A program made the position numbers and the translations under genes. DNA of 15,926 nt. It comes from JBDTDV01 sp039922875 (GTDB taxonomy: Bacteria; Actinomycetota; Actinomycetes; Actinomycetales; Microbacteriaceae). Each line of letters starts with the position of its first letter. The first letter of the stretch is position 1. Under the pieces are notes generated by a model, which saw only the letters and a program-made list of their open reading frames with translations, had not been told where the DNA came from and made no database searches. The DNA lies in assembly GCA_039922875.1 (NCBI GenBank), contig JBDTDV010000059.1, positions 1 through 15,926 on the forward strand, written 5' to 3'. This document shows, in pieces, positions 1 to 7,138 of the stretch.

Positions 1-538
1 GCCCGCCCTCCGCGGTGACCACGGCCAACACCTTGTCGAGATCGAGCACGGCGGTGTCGGCCGGTGCGAGTTCCCGGGCCACCAGGATGAACGGATGCTC
101 GGACTCCGGCACTCCAGGGGCCGCCACCCCTTGCAACTCGGCCACCGCCCGACGCCAGATGTCGTCGAGATCCGACGCCCGCTCTGCTTGATAGCCGCCC
201 AGCCCGGCGAGAATGTCGCGGAACCGGCCGAACGCTTCGAATACCGCGCGCTCAGCGGTGGCACCGGAGTCGATCCGAGTGTCGATGTCGGCGTGAAGTG
301 CCGGATCCTCTGCCATCATCGCCTGCGCGTCCAGCACATCCTTGGCTGATCCGCCGGCGTGATTCGCGCGCCGCCGGATGGCCAGGGCGACGGCCGTCAG
401 CGCGTGAGTCGACCGGGCCTTCTCCCGGTCTGCGCCGAGCGTGCTCGCCGTCTGCGCGGGGATGGGAACGGGGTCAGGCATCCGCAGTACAGTGCCCAGC
501 GCGATCCCAGAGCCGATTCCCATTCCGTGAAATTGCAT
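1..538 (-). CDS. ptsI: PTS enzyme I (phosphoenolpyruvate-protein phosphotransferase), N-terminal part, truncated by the window edge
   Basis: Enzyme I takes phosphate from PEP and passes it to HPr, the first step of PTS sugar uptake in the cytoplasm. I translated the minus strand by hand from the ATG at 538-536. The frame is open for 179 codons to the left edge. It begins MQFHGMGIGSGIALGTVLR, the usual enzyme I N-terminus. It then has an HPr-binding-type helical stretch (AKDVLDAQAMMAEDPAL) and the segment HPFILVARELAPADT, then VLAVVTAEGG. In enzyme I this last segment directly precedes the GGxTSH active-site histidine loop, so that histidine lies just outside the window. The start lies 4 nt after the xylB stop, implying one transcript; no strong Shine-Dalgarno is visible apart from GGGGTG inside the end of xylB. 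The family is usually about 550-570 residues, so roughly one third is seen. The PtsI assignment is strong; its substrate PTS is unknown. Confidence 0.86.
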   Translation of the reverse strand, partial: MQFHGMGIGSGIALGTVLRMPDPVPIPAQTASTLGADREKARSTHALTAVALAIRRRANHAGGSAKDVLDAQAMMAEDPALHADIDTRIDSGATAERAVFEAFGRFRDILAGLGGYQAERASDLDDIWRRAVAELQGVAAPGVPESEHPFILVARELAPADTAVLDLDKVLAVVTAEGG

Positions 539-542
539 GACA

Positions 543-2003
543 TCACACCCCGTAGACCTGTCGACGTGCCTGAATGTATCGGCCCCTGACCTCCTCGCCC
601 CAACCATCACGAGATCCGGCGTCCTCTGGTTCGAACCGAGCCTGCAGCCGCCGCTGCCAGTGCGGGATCGTCGCGCTCCCGGGAGTGCTGCCCACCGAAT
701 GCAGCGCCCAGGCGGCCTGCTTGGCCGCACCGAGTGCGACATATTCGCCGGGTTCCGGGATCTCTACGGGGACGCCGAGTACGGACGCCGCGGCCTGCTG
801 CAGGGCGACCGATTTCGCGCCGCCGCCGATCAGCAGCACCCGCTGAAGCGTGATGCCCTGGCCCACCAGCGCATCCAGAGCGTCGGCCAGAGAGTTCAGA
901 ACGCCCAGCACCGCCGCCCTGGCCAGGTTCTCCGGCGTCATCGCCGAACGGGTCAAGCCGAGCAGCGTCCCGCTGGCGCTGGGCAGATTCGGGGTCCGCT
1001 CCCCGTCCAAATAGGGGACGAAGATCAGCCCGTCGGCATCCGCCGCCCCGGCCTGGGCCAGGCGGTCGAATTCGTCCAGTCCGGAACAGCCCATCATCGA
1101 GCTGGTCGCCGAGAGCACCCGTGCTGCGTTCAGTGTGGCCAGCAACGGCAGGTATTGGCCGGTGGCATCGGCGAAACCGGCGACCGCTCCGCTCGGGTCG
1201 ATGATCGGATTCCGGCTCGGCCCGAAGATGGTTCCAGAGGTCCCGATCGAGACGGCGATTTCGCCGTCGGTAAGCCCTAGCCCGAGTGCTGCCGCCGCGT
1301 TATCGCCGGCGCCGGCGCCGAGCACCGCCGAGTCGATCCCCCAGCCGGCGCGCACCGTTCCAGCGACGCCGTCCGGTGGGATCACTTCAGGCAGGCAAGG
1401 CACCGCCCCGAAGAATTGCTGAAGCAGCTCCTGCCGATACCGGTTGTCGACCGCGGAGAAGTATCCGGTTCCGGAGGCATCGGACCGATCGGTGCTGAAC
1501 ACTCCGGTGAGCTCGTGGTTCAACCAGTCGTGCGGCAGCACGACCCGTCGCACCCGGTGGGCGATCTCGGGTTCATTCTCGGCAAGCCAGGCGAGTTTGG
1601 TCAGGGTAAACGAGGCGACCGGCACCACGTTCACCGTTCGCGCCCACACGGCCGGGTCGATAGTTTCCCGCATCCGTTGCGCTTGGGCTGCGCTCCTGGT
1701 GTCGTTCCACAGCAACGCGTCGAATACCGGTACATCCGCATCGTCCAAGGCGACCATGCCGTGTTGTTGTGCAGCGACCGAGACGGCGCGCACGGGACCG
1801 GCCTGGCTTGTGGCGGTGGCGCCCGCGTTCGCTTGCGCCCAAGCCTCGCGCAACGCCGCGCTCCACACCGCGGGGTTGACGGCCGTGGCATCCGGATGCG
1901 GTGAGCTGGCTGATCCGAGCACCGTTCCCGTTTCGGCATCCACGCGCAGGACCTTCGTCGACTGGGTCGAGGAATCGACTCCGATGACCGTTTCGGCGCT
2001 CAC
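543..2003 (-). CDS. xylB: Xylulokinase (FGGY-family carbohydrate kinase)
   Basis: This enzyme phosphorylates D-xylulose with ATP to D-xylulose 5-phosphate, feeding xylose into the pentose phosphate pathway. The protein has 486 residues, normal for the family. Visible landmarks are the first phosphate loop IGVDSSTQSTK (residues 7-17, Asp10), the sugar-binding segment QQHGMVALD (79-87), LLWNDTRSA (97-105), RSDASGTGYF (173-182), and GAGAGDNAA with the expected catalytic base Asp234. The second phosphate motif SIGTSGT follows, and a C-terminal GGGAKS adenosine motif. I chose the GTG at 2003 because AGGA lies 9 nt upstream and the family begins just before the IGVD strand. A TTG at 2042 would add 13 unconvincing residues. 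ptsI follows after 4 nt. The exact sugar is inferred from the motifs; other FGGY kinases are less likely. No xylose isomerase or repressor gene is in view. Confidence 0.9.
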   Translation of the reverse strand: MSAETVIGVDSSTQSTKVLRVDAETGTVLGSASSPHPDATAVNPAVWSAALREAWAQANAGATATSQAGPVRAVSVAAQQHGMVALDDADVPVFDALLWNDTRSAAQAQRMRETIDPAVWARTVNVVPVASFTLTKLAWLAENEPEIAHRVRRVVLPHDWLNHELTGVFSTDRSDASGTGYFSAVDNRYRQELLQQFFGAVPCLPEVIPPDGVAGTVRAGWGIDSAVLGAGAGDNAAAALGLGLTDGEIAVSIGTSGTIFGPSRNPIIDPSGAVAGFADATGQYLPLLATLNAARVLSATSSMMGCSGLDEFDRLAQAGAADADGLIFVPYLDGERTPNLPSASGTLLGLTRSAMTPENLARAAVLGVLNSLADALDALVGQGITLQRVLLIGGGAKSVALQQAAASVLGVPVEIPEPGEYVALGAAKQAAWALHSVGSTPGSATIPHWQRRLQARFEPEDAGSRDGWGEEVRGRYIQARRQVYGV

Positions 2004-2045
2004 GCCGGCAGTTCCTGCATACACGGCATCCACTCTACGCAACCC

Positions 2046-2096
2046 GTGCGCTCAAACGGGCGGCCCGCCTCGAGGGGACCGCCCGTTTGAGCGCAC
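2046..2096. terminator. Perfect 18-bp inverted repeat between the 44-aa gene and xylB; likely (bidirectional) terminator
   Basis: Positions 2046-2063 (GTGCGCTCAAACGGGCGG) are exactly complementary to 2079-2096, leaving a 15-nt loop. A run of T is absent on either strand, as is common in high-GC Gram-positives. It lies 32 nt after the stop of the 44-aa gene and 43 nt before the xylB start. Terminating the upstream gene is the simplest role. A protein-binding operator, or an attenuator in the xylB leader, is the alternative. Confidence 0.6.
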
Positions 2097-2127
2097 CCGC
2101 GGGCGGAAACCACGCGGGTCTGAGTGC

Positions 2128-2262
2128 TTAGTGCTTGCGCACCGCGTCGGACGCGTCAGAGGTTGCCTTCGCCGCGCTCTTTGCGTGCTTGTCTGCGCGT
2201 TTCTCCTTGATCGATTTGCCCGCGGTTTTCGCGGACGACTTCTTCGGTGATTTGTCTCCCAT
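2128..2262 (-). CDS. Small Lys-rich conserved hypothetical protein (44 aa)
   Basis: Function unknown. The 44-residue product begins MGDKSPKKSSAKTAGKSIKE and ends DASDAVRKH. It is rich in Lys, Ala and Ser, strongly basic, and has no hydrophobic segment, so it should be a soluble cytoplasmic or nucleic-acid-associated peptide. I recognise the MGDKSPKK start and KSIKEKRADK core as typical of short actinobacterial proteins usually annotated as hypothetical. The start is well supported by an AGGGAG Shine-Dalgarno (plus-strand CTCCCT at 2269-2274) six nt upstream of the ATG. A TACTGT hexamer about 45 nt further upstream (2307-2312) could be its -10 box. It appears monocistronic, with the strong inverted repeat at 2046-2096 behind it. 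A competing longer frame across this stretch (2052-2336) has no protein-like features. Confidence 0.78.
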   Translation of the reverse strand: MGDKSPKKSSAKTAGKSIKEKRADKHAKSAAKATSDASDAVRKH

Positions 2263-2377
2263 GGTGGTCTCCCTAAGTTGGAAGCCGCGATGGCTCCGTG
2301 CCACTGACAGTACGCTACGGAATTGCCAAGGTCCATCAGGATCGGCTGAAATTATCGTCCGGTTCTGCTGGGTGATT

Positions 2378-2393
2378 CCCCGTCCCGTCGGGG
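2378..2393 (-). terminator. Short GC-rich hairpin just after coxG
   Basis: CCCCG (2378-2382) and CGGGG (2389-2393) form a 5-bp stem with a six-nt loop. It lies directly downstream of the coxG stop on the minus strand. There is no T-tract and the stem is short, so termination of the cox transcript here is only a suggestion from position. Confidence 0.3.
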
Positions 2394-2394
2394 C

Positions 2395-3255
2395 TCAGGA
2401 CCGGTTGGCTGCCCAGATCCAGATCCCGACCGCGACGGAGAGGGCGACCACTGCCGGCAGCGCATAGCGCCGCAGGATGACCGGCATCACCGTGGACAAC
2501 AGGTTGAGCTCGGCCGGCTTTGCCTGGTAGCCACGGTCGGTGGCCGGGATGGCCGTGCGCGGCAGAGCCTGCGGTGCCGAAGCCTCCGATGACGGCGTCG
2601 CGGCTTGGGCGCCAGCGGATGTTCCGGCCGAGGCGTCGCGTAGTGCACCATCGGCCGCATCCTGCACCGCAGCCGATGGCCCGCCCGCCGAAGCCTTGCC
2701 CTGCCCGTGCGCCGCACCATTACCGGAGGTGCCCTGCTTTGGGGCACTTTCGGAAGCGTCCACCGCCGCAGCAGCAGCGGCATCGGCACTACCGGCGGCC
2801 GCATCCACCGACCCTGCGGTCAGCTTCGCGGTGACGCAGTCGACGAATTGCCCCAGCAGCTTGTCGCTGACATCCTGGATAACCCCCCGACCGAATTGCG
2901 CCGGCTTGCCGGTGACCGACAGGTCGGTGGTAACCTCGACCGCGGTGCTGTCGCCCTGAGCGTTGATCTGCGCGGTCACGGTCGCGCCAGCCGTGCCGTT
3001 GCCGCGCTTATCCTTGCCCTTGGCCTCGACCACCATTCGGCCAGTCGCCTTGTCCCGTTCGGTGAAGACACCCGTGCCGCTGTACACCATGGAGATCGGC
3101 CCAAGCTTGACCTTGACCGCGCCGGTGAAGTTGTCGCCCTCGACCGAGGTCAGGCTGGCCCCTGGCACGCAGGGCACCAAGTCTTCGAATTTCTCGAATG
3201 CGGCCCATGCCGTGTCGAACGGCACCGGCACAACGAACTGGTGATTGAGCTTCAT
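2395..3255 (-). CDS. coxG: CoxG-type SRPBCC protein with C-terminal membrane anchor
   Basis: CoxG proteins recruit aerobic CO dehydrogenase-type hydroxylases to the membrane and are reported to bind lipid/quinone in an SRPBCC fold. The 286-aa product has three parts. An SRPBCC domain (about residues 1-145) carries the family stretches FEDLVPCVPGA (22-32) and TGKPAQFGRGVI (115-126). A low-complexity Ala/Ser/Gly linker follows (about 146-240). A single C-terminal hydrophobic segment (about 264-283, ALPAVVALSVAVGIWIWA) ends in a short tail. The linker plus tail-anchor layout fits a tether between enzyme and membrane. The ATG overlaps the coxM stop as ATGA (4 nt), so translation is coupled. It is the last gene of the coxSLMG block. 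The family call is firm; the gene name follows from context. Confidence 0.85.
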   Translation of the reverse strand: MKLNHQFVVPVPFDTAWAAFEKFEDLVPCVPGASLTSVEGDNFTGAVKVKLGPISMVYSGTGVFTERDKATGRMVVEAKGKDKRGNGTAGATVTAQINAQGDSTAVEVTTDLSVTGKPAQFGRGVIQDVSDKLLGQFVDCVTAKLTAGSVDAAAGSADAAAAAAVDASESAPKQGTSGNGAAHGQGKASAGGPSAAVQDAADGALRDASAGTSAGAQAATPSSEASAPQALPRTAIPATDRGYQAKPAELNLLSTVMPVILRRYALPAVVALSVAVGIWIWAANRS

Positions 3256-4130
3256 CGTCTACTACCCCCACTCGGATCGGCCGAGGTCGCGCCGAGAATT
3301 GCGCGCTTGGTCAAAACGGCCGCCAGGTGCTTTCGATAGTCGGCGTCTCCGTTGATATCACTGGGCGGCCGGGTGCCGTCGGCGACAGCCGCGGTGGCCT
3401 CTGCGATGGCGTCCTCCTCGCGGGCGCGACCAACCAGCGCCTGTTCGACTGCGGTAACCCGGATCGGCACGGAGCCCATGTTGGTCAGCGCGACCCGGGC
3501 TTCGGCGATCACGTCGCCCTCCATCCGGATCGCGGCGGCCACGCCGACGATCGACCATTGCTGGGCGACCCGGGTGAACTTCTGATAGTCGCAGATCCAG
3601 CCGGCCTTCTTCGGGATGCGCACCTCGGTCAGGATCTCGTCTTCGCTGACTGCGGTGGTGAACAGGTCGACGAAGAACTCCGCCGCCGGAATCGTTCTGG
3701 TGCCACCGGGTCCGGTGACCACGAACTCGGCCTCCAACGCCAGCGCCGGCGCCGGAAGGTCTCCGGCCGGGTCGGCGTGCACCAGGGCACCGCCGAAGGT
3801 GCCACGATGACGGATCTGTGGGTCGGCGACGGTCCTGGTGGCCTTGGCGATCAGCCCGGCGTACTGGGCGACCAGCGGATTGTTCGCCACCTCGTGATGC
3901 GGTGTCATCGCCCCGATCACGAGCATGTCGCCGTCTTCACGGACGCCACGAAGCGAATCGATCTTGCCGAGGTCGATCACCCTGCTGGGTGCCGCGAGCC
4001 GCAGCTTCAGCACCGGAATCAGGCTCTGCCCGCCGGCCATAATCTTGCCATCGTCTCCAGCCTCGGCCAGCAGGCTGAGCGCCTCCTGCAGCGTGGTCGG
4101 AGCGGAGTAGTCGAATGCTACCGGGATCAT
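3252..4130 (-). CDS. coxM: CoxM-type FAD-binding subunit of molybdenum hydroxylase
   Basis: This is the medium subunit. It carries FAD and passes electrons from the CoxS clusters to the acceptor. The 292-aa product matches the usual family length. It contains the two FAD-binding signatures AGGQSLIPVLKLR (32-44) and IRHRGTFGGALVHADPAGD (106-124), where TFGG replaces the commoner TIGG. The C-terminal CO_deh_flav_C-type region includes QQWSIVGVAAAIRM and ends near DYRKHLAAVLTKRAI. The start is the ATG at 4130, which shares one base with the coxL stop (TGATG); the longer open frame reaching 4250 lies inside coxL and is ignored. The stop overlaps coxG by 4 nt. The family assignment is strong; the substrate of the complex is unknown. 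Confidence 0.9.
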   Translation of the reverse strand: MIPVAFDYSAPTTLQEALSLLAEAGDDGKIMAGGQSLIPVLKLRLAAPSRVIDLGKIDSLRGVREDGDMLVIGAMTPHHEVANNPLVAQYAGLIAKATRTVADPQIRHRGTFGGALVHADPAGDLPAPALALEAEFVVTGPGGTRTIPAAEFFVDLFTTAVSEDEILTEVRIPKKAGWICDYQKFTRVAQQWSIVGVAAAIRMEGDVIAEARVALTNMGSVPIRVTAVEQALVGRAREEDAIAEATAAVADGTRPPSDINGDADYRKHLAAVLTKRAILGATSADPSGGSRR

Positions 4131-6556
4131 CAGATGTTTCCTGTCGCTTGAGGGGTACTGCCGGCGGATTCCGGACTGCTGGACTCGGCGTGTCTGCCAC
4201 CGCCGCTGCGAGCCTCCTGCAAGGTCTTCCACACTCGGCTCGGCGAACACGGCATCAGGATGTCGCTCACTCCGAACTGCCGGATCGCGTCCAGCACGCC
4301 GTTGACGATGGCCGGGGTCGAGGCAATGGTGCCGGCCTCGCCGACTCCCTTGACGCCCAGTGCATTAGTCAGGGCAGGGGTGACCGTGCGGTCGGTGGTG
4401 AACGAGGGTAGATCGGCTGCGCTGGGGATCAGGTAGTCGACGAAAGAGCCGGTCACCAACGTGCCGGCGTCGTCGTAGACTGCCTCCTCGAACAGCGCCT
4501 GCGAGATGCCCTGAGCGAGCCCGCCGTGCACCTGACCATCGACCAGCAGCGGATTGATCACATTTCCGATGTCGTCGACGCAGACGTAACTTCGCAGGGT
4601 GACCTGGCCGGTCTCGGTGTCGACTTCCATCGCGGCCAGGTGTGTGCCGTGCGGGAAGTTGAAGTTCACCGGGTCGAAAGTCGCGTCCGAATCCAGGCTC
4701 GGCTCGAAGCCATCGGGCAGATTGTGCGCCGAGAAGACCGCGAACGCGATCTCACCCAGCGTCATGCCCTGATCTGTGCCCTTGACCCCAAAGCGTCCGG
4801 CGCTGAACTCGATGTCGTCCCGGTTGGCCTCCAGCACATGGGCGGCAACCGTCTTGGCCTTCTCGATCACCTTGTCCGCTGCCGCTACCACGGCCATCCC
4901 GCCGACCACGAGGGAACGAGAACCGTAGGTGTCCATTCCCTTCTGGGCCACCTGGGTGTCACCGTGCAGGATTTCCACGTTGTCGAACGGCACGCCGAGG
5001 CGGTCGGCGACAATCTGGCTGAACGAGGTTTCGTGGCCTTGGCCGTGCGGGCTGATCCCGGTGACGACCTCGACATTGCCGGTCGGCAGCACACGCACCT
5101 GCGCGTTCTCCCAGCCGCCCGCCGCGTAGTCCAGCGAGCCAAGCACTCGGGAGGGGGCCAATCCGCACATCTCCGTGTAGGTGGAGACGCCGATCCCCAG
5201 TTGGACCCGGTCGCCAGAGTCGCGGCGCGCCTTCTGCTCGGCGCGCAACGCCTCGTAACCGAATTCCGCGAGCGCCTTGTCTGTGGCCGCCTCGTAGTTT
5301 CCGGAATCGTACTCGAGTCCGGCAACCGTGGTGAACGGGAATTCCTCGTGCTTGATCCAATTCTTCCGGCGCAGCTCGATCGGGTCCATCTTCAACTCGG
5401 CGGCGAGATCATCCATGACCCGCTCGATCGCGAAGGTCGCCTCGGGGCGACCCGCACCACGGTAGGCGCCAGTCGGTACCTTGTTGGTGAACAGGTTGTT
5501 GCACTCGAACCGGTACGCCGGGAACTTATAGATGGCGTTGTACATGAATGCACCGAGAATCGGGACGCCAGCGGTGATGACGCCGAGGTAGGCGCCCATG
5601 TCCGCCAGCAGATTCACATCCAGCCCGGTGACGATGCCGTCCTTGGTTGCCGACACCTTGATCCGCTGCACCTGAGCCCTGCCGTGGTGCGCGCCCATCA
5701 GCGACTCAGTGCGGGTCTCGGTGTACTTACACGGTTTGCCGACGTGCCGGGACGCGATGAGGGTGATGAATTCTTCCGCGGTGACCGCGAGCTTGCCTCC
5801 GAAGCCGCCACCGACATCCGGTGCGATCACGCGCACCTTCGACTCCGGGATGGACAGGGCCAGCGAGATCATCAGCCGCAGAATATGCGGCACCTGAGTG
5901 GCTGACCAGACCGTGATCTGATCGCCGGTCGGGTCGACCACCGTCGACCGCGGCTCCATGAATGCCGGGATCAGCCGCTGCTGGTAGTAGGTGCGCTCGA
6001 CTACCACGTCGCTGTTGGCAAGCGCCTCGGCCACATCGGTGCCGGTTCCGGCGGTCGCCGAATCGAAGATCCACTTGGCGGAGAGGTTGGTGCCGAGTTC
6101 CGGATGGGTGAGAGCGGCATCGGTCATCGCCTCTTCCAGATCAAGAACAACGGGAAGTTCCTCGTAGTCCACGTCGATCAGGTCCAAAGCGTCCCGGGCG
6201 GCGGCAGCGGTGCGGGCGATCACGCAGGCGACGATCTCGCCCGCGTAGGCGACCCGGTCGACGGCCATCGGCAAGTACGGCGTTGCCTTCTGGTCTGGGA
6301 TCACCGGCCATGCCGATGGGATGCTGCCCTGCTCGTCTGCGATGTCGCGTCCGGTGAGCACCATGGTCACCCCCGGCGACTTCTTGGCCTCGTCGACGTT
6401 GATCGCGGTGATGGTGGCGTGAGCGAACGGGCTGCGCAGCAGAGCGAGATGGAGCATCCCGGGTAGCACCATGTTGTCGGTGTAGCGCGAGCGGCCGGTG
6501 ATCAGGCGCTGGTCCTCTTTGCGGGTGCGCGAGGCACCGATTTCGGTGATCGTCAT
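4130..6556 (-). CDS. coxL: Form II CoxL-type molybdopterin catalytic subunit (xanthine oxidase family)
   Basis: This is the large subunit, binding the Mo-pterin cytosine dinucleotide cofactor where substrate is hydroxylated. It has 808 residues, normal for CoxL. The N-terminal a/b-hammerhead domain starts GASRTRKEDQRLITGRSRYT. Further on are GGGFGGK (Mo-cofactor loop), AYRGAGR at residues 364-370 (nt 5447-5467), GQGHET, and GVGEAG with the conserved catalytic Glu740 (codon 4339-4337). Form I CO dehydrogenase has AYxCSFR, with a cysteine that binds Cu. Here that cysteine is absent, so this is a form II enzyme. CO oxidation cannot be assumed; xanthine-, nicotinate- or aldehyde-type substrates remain open. 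The start is the ATG at 6556, overlapping the coxS stop (ATGA); a longer frame to 6649 lies inside coxS. Gene order S-L-M agrees with form II. Confidence 0.92.
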   Translation of the reverse strand: MTITEIGASRTRKEDQRLITGRSRYTDNMVLPGMLHLALLRSPFAHATITAINVDEAKKSPGVTMVLTGRDIADEQGSIPSAWPVIPDQKATPYLPMAVDRVAYAGEIVACVIARTAAAARDALDLIDVDYEELPVVLDLEEAMTDAALTHPELGTNLSAKWIFDSATAGTGTDVAEALANSDVVVERTYYQQRLIPAFMEPRSTVVDPTGDQITVWSATQVPHILRLMISLALSIPESKVRVIAPDVGGGFGGKLAVTAEEFITLIASRHVGKPCKYTETRTESLMGAHHGRAQVQRIKVSATKDGIVTGLDVNLLADMGAYLGVITAGVPILGAFMYNAIYKFPAYRFECNNLFTNKVPTGAYRGAGRPEATFAIERVMDDLAAELKMDPIELRRKNWIKHEEFPFTTVAGLEYDSGNYEAATDKALAEFGYEALRAEQKARRDSGDRVQLGIGVSTYTEMCGLAPSRVLGSLDYAAGGWENAQVRVLPTGNVEVVTGISPHGQGHETSFSQIVADRLGVPFDNVEILHGDTQVAQKGMDTYGSRSLVVGGMAVVAAADKVIEKAKTVAAHVLEANRDDIEFSAGRFGVKGTDQGMTLGEIAFAVFSAHNLPDGFEPSLDSDATFDPVNFNFPHGTHLAAMEVDTETGQVTLRSYVCVDDIGNVINPLLVDGQVHGGLAQGISQALFEEAVYDDAGTLVTGSFVDYLIPSAADLPSFTTDRTVTPALTNALGVKGVGEAGTIASTPAIVNGVLDAIRQFGVSDILMPCSPSRVWKTLQEARSGGGRHAESSSPESAGSTPQATGNI

Positions 6557-7053
6557 GACTGCATTCCAACCGGGATCGTGGCGCCGAGGTCTACCTTGGC
6601 CGCGGCTTGAACCGCCTTGACAATGTTGTGGTAACCGGTGCAACGGCACAGGTTGCCCTCTAGCCCTTCGCGGATCGTCTGTTCATCCGGGTCGGGATGC
6701 TCATTGAGCAGATCGATCGATTCCATGATCATCCCCGGGGTGCAGTATCCGCACTGCAGCGCATGGTTCTCGTGGAAGGCGGTCTGCATCGGGTGCAACT
6801 CGCCGTCGTGGGCGATGCCCTCGATCGTGGTGACCTCGTGACCGTCGGCCTGAACAGCCAGCACCGTGCACGATTTGACGCTGACGCCGTCAAGGTGAAC
6901 CGTACAGGCTCCGCAGTTGCTGGTATCACAGCCAATCAGCGTCCCGGTCTTGCCGAGGTTCTCCCGCAGATGCTGCACCAGCAGCATCCGTGGCTCAACG
7001 TCATCCGTGTAGGACACCCCGTCGACTTTTAGCGTGATGGTGCTGCGCGCCAT
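6553..7053 (-). CDS. coxS: CoxS-type [2Fe-2S] iron-sulfur subunit
   Basis: This small subunit moves electrons from the Mo centre to FAD through two [2Fe-2S] clusters. The 166-aa product has a ferredoxin-like N-terminal domain with GCDTSNCGACTV and a further cysteine (C42, C47, C50, C62), ligating the plant-type cluster. A helical C-terminal domain has QCGYCTPGM (C101, C104) and NLCRCTGYHNI (C136, C138), ligating the second cluster. All eight ligands are present. The ATG at 7053 has an excellent AGGAG Shine-Dalgarno (plus-strand CTCCT at 7061-7065) seven nt away. This makes coxS the first gene of its own transcript, 76 nt after the coxI stop. Its stop overlaps the coxL start by 4 nt. The family assignment is near certain. 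Confidence 0.95.
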   Translation of the reverse strand: MARSTITLKVDGVSYTDDVEPRMLLVQHLRENLGKTGTLIGCDTSNCGACTVHLDGVSVKSCTVLAVQADGHEVTTIEGIAHDGELHPMQTAFHENHALQCGYCTPGMIMESIDLLNEHPDPDEQTIREGLEGNLCRCTGYHNIVKAVQAAAKVDLGATIPVGMQS

Positions 7054-7092
7054 GTTTTTTCTCCTGTCCCATTCACGTCCTTGTGTCCTCTC

Positions 7093-7122
7093 TGTATAAC
7101 ACTTCCCGGAGCACGGTCACAA
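7093..7122 (-). promoter_or_regulatory. Predicted sigma70-type promoter of coxSLMG
   Basis: On the minus strand a -35 TTGTGA (7117-7122) and a -10 TATACA (7093-7098) are separated by 18 bp. Transcription should begin around 7085, about 30 nt before the coxS ATG and just ahead of its Shine-Dalgarno. The -35 box lies within the right-hand copy (in minus-strand order) of a 13-bp tandem repeat, so a bound protein could control access. This is from hexamer matching only. Confidence 0.6.
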
Positions 7123-7138
7123 CAGACGGTCACAACAG
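7113..7138. repeat. Perfect 13-bp tandem direct repeat at the coxS promoter; candidate operator
   Basis: ACGGTCACAACAG occurs twice head to tail (7113-7125 and 7126-7138); on the minus strand it reads CTGTTGTGACCGT. One copy contains the predicted -35 box of coxS. The other lies immediately upstream and includes the coxI stop codon. A 13-bp centre-to-centre spacing is a little over one helical turn, so two protein units would sit on nearly the same DNA face. An operator for an unseen regulator is inferred; a chance or slippage duplication at the end of coxI is the alternative. Confidence 0.55.

Noticed and set aside
2004..2042. TTG start for xylB at 2042
   Set aside because: Adds 13 residues not typical of FGGY kinases; the GTG at 2003 has AGGA at a good distance.
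2052..2336. 94-codon minus-strand frame between coxG and xylB
   Set aside because: Arg/Pro-rich and out of frame with the 44-aa gene, which has the ribosome site and recognisable sequence; it also crosses the inverted repeat.
4526..5905. Plus-strand open frame of 459 codons opposite coxL
   Set aside because: It lies wholly antisense to a well-supported gene, has no domain or hydrophobic pattern, and reflects the mirror of GC-rich codon bias.
4130..7053. Genuine (form I) aerobic CO dehydrogenase
   Set aside because: The AYxCSFR loop with its Cu-binding cysteine is missing, and gene order is S-L-M rather than M-S-L.
7113..7138. CRP-type operator (TGTGA half-sites) at coxS
   Set aside because: The TGTGA elements are in direct, not inverted, orientation and no TCACA partner lies six nt away on the same strand.
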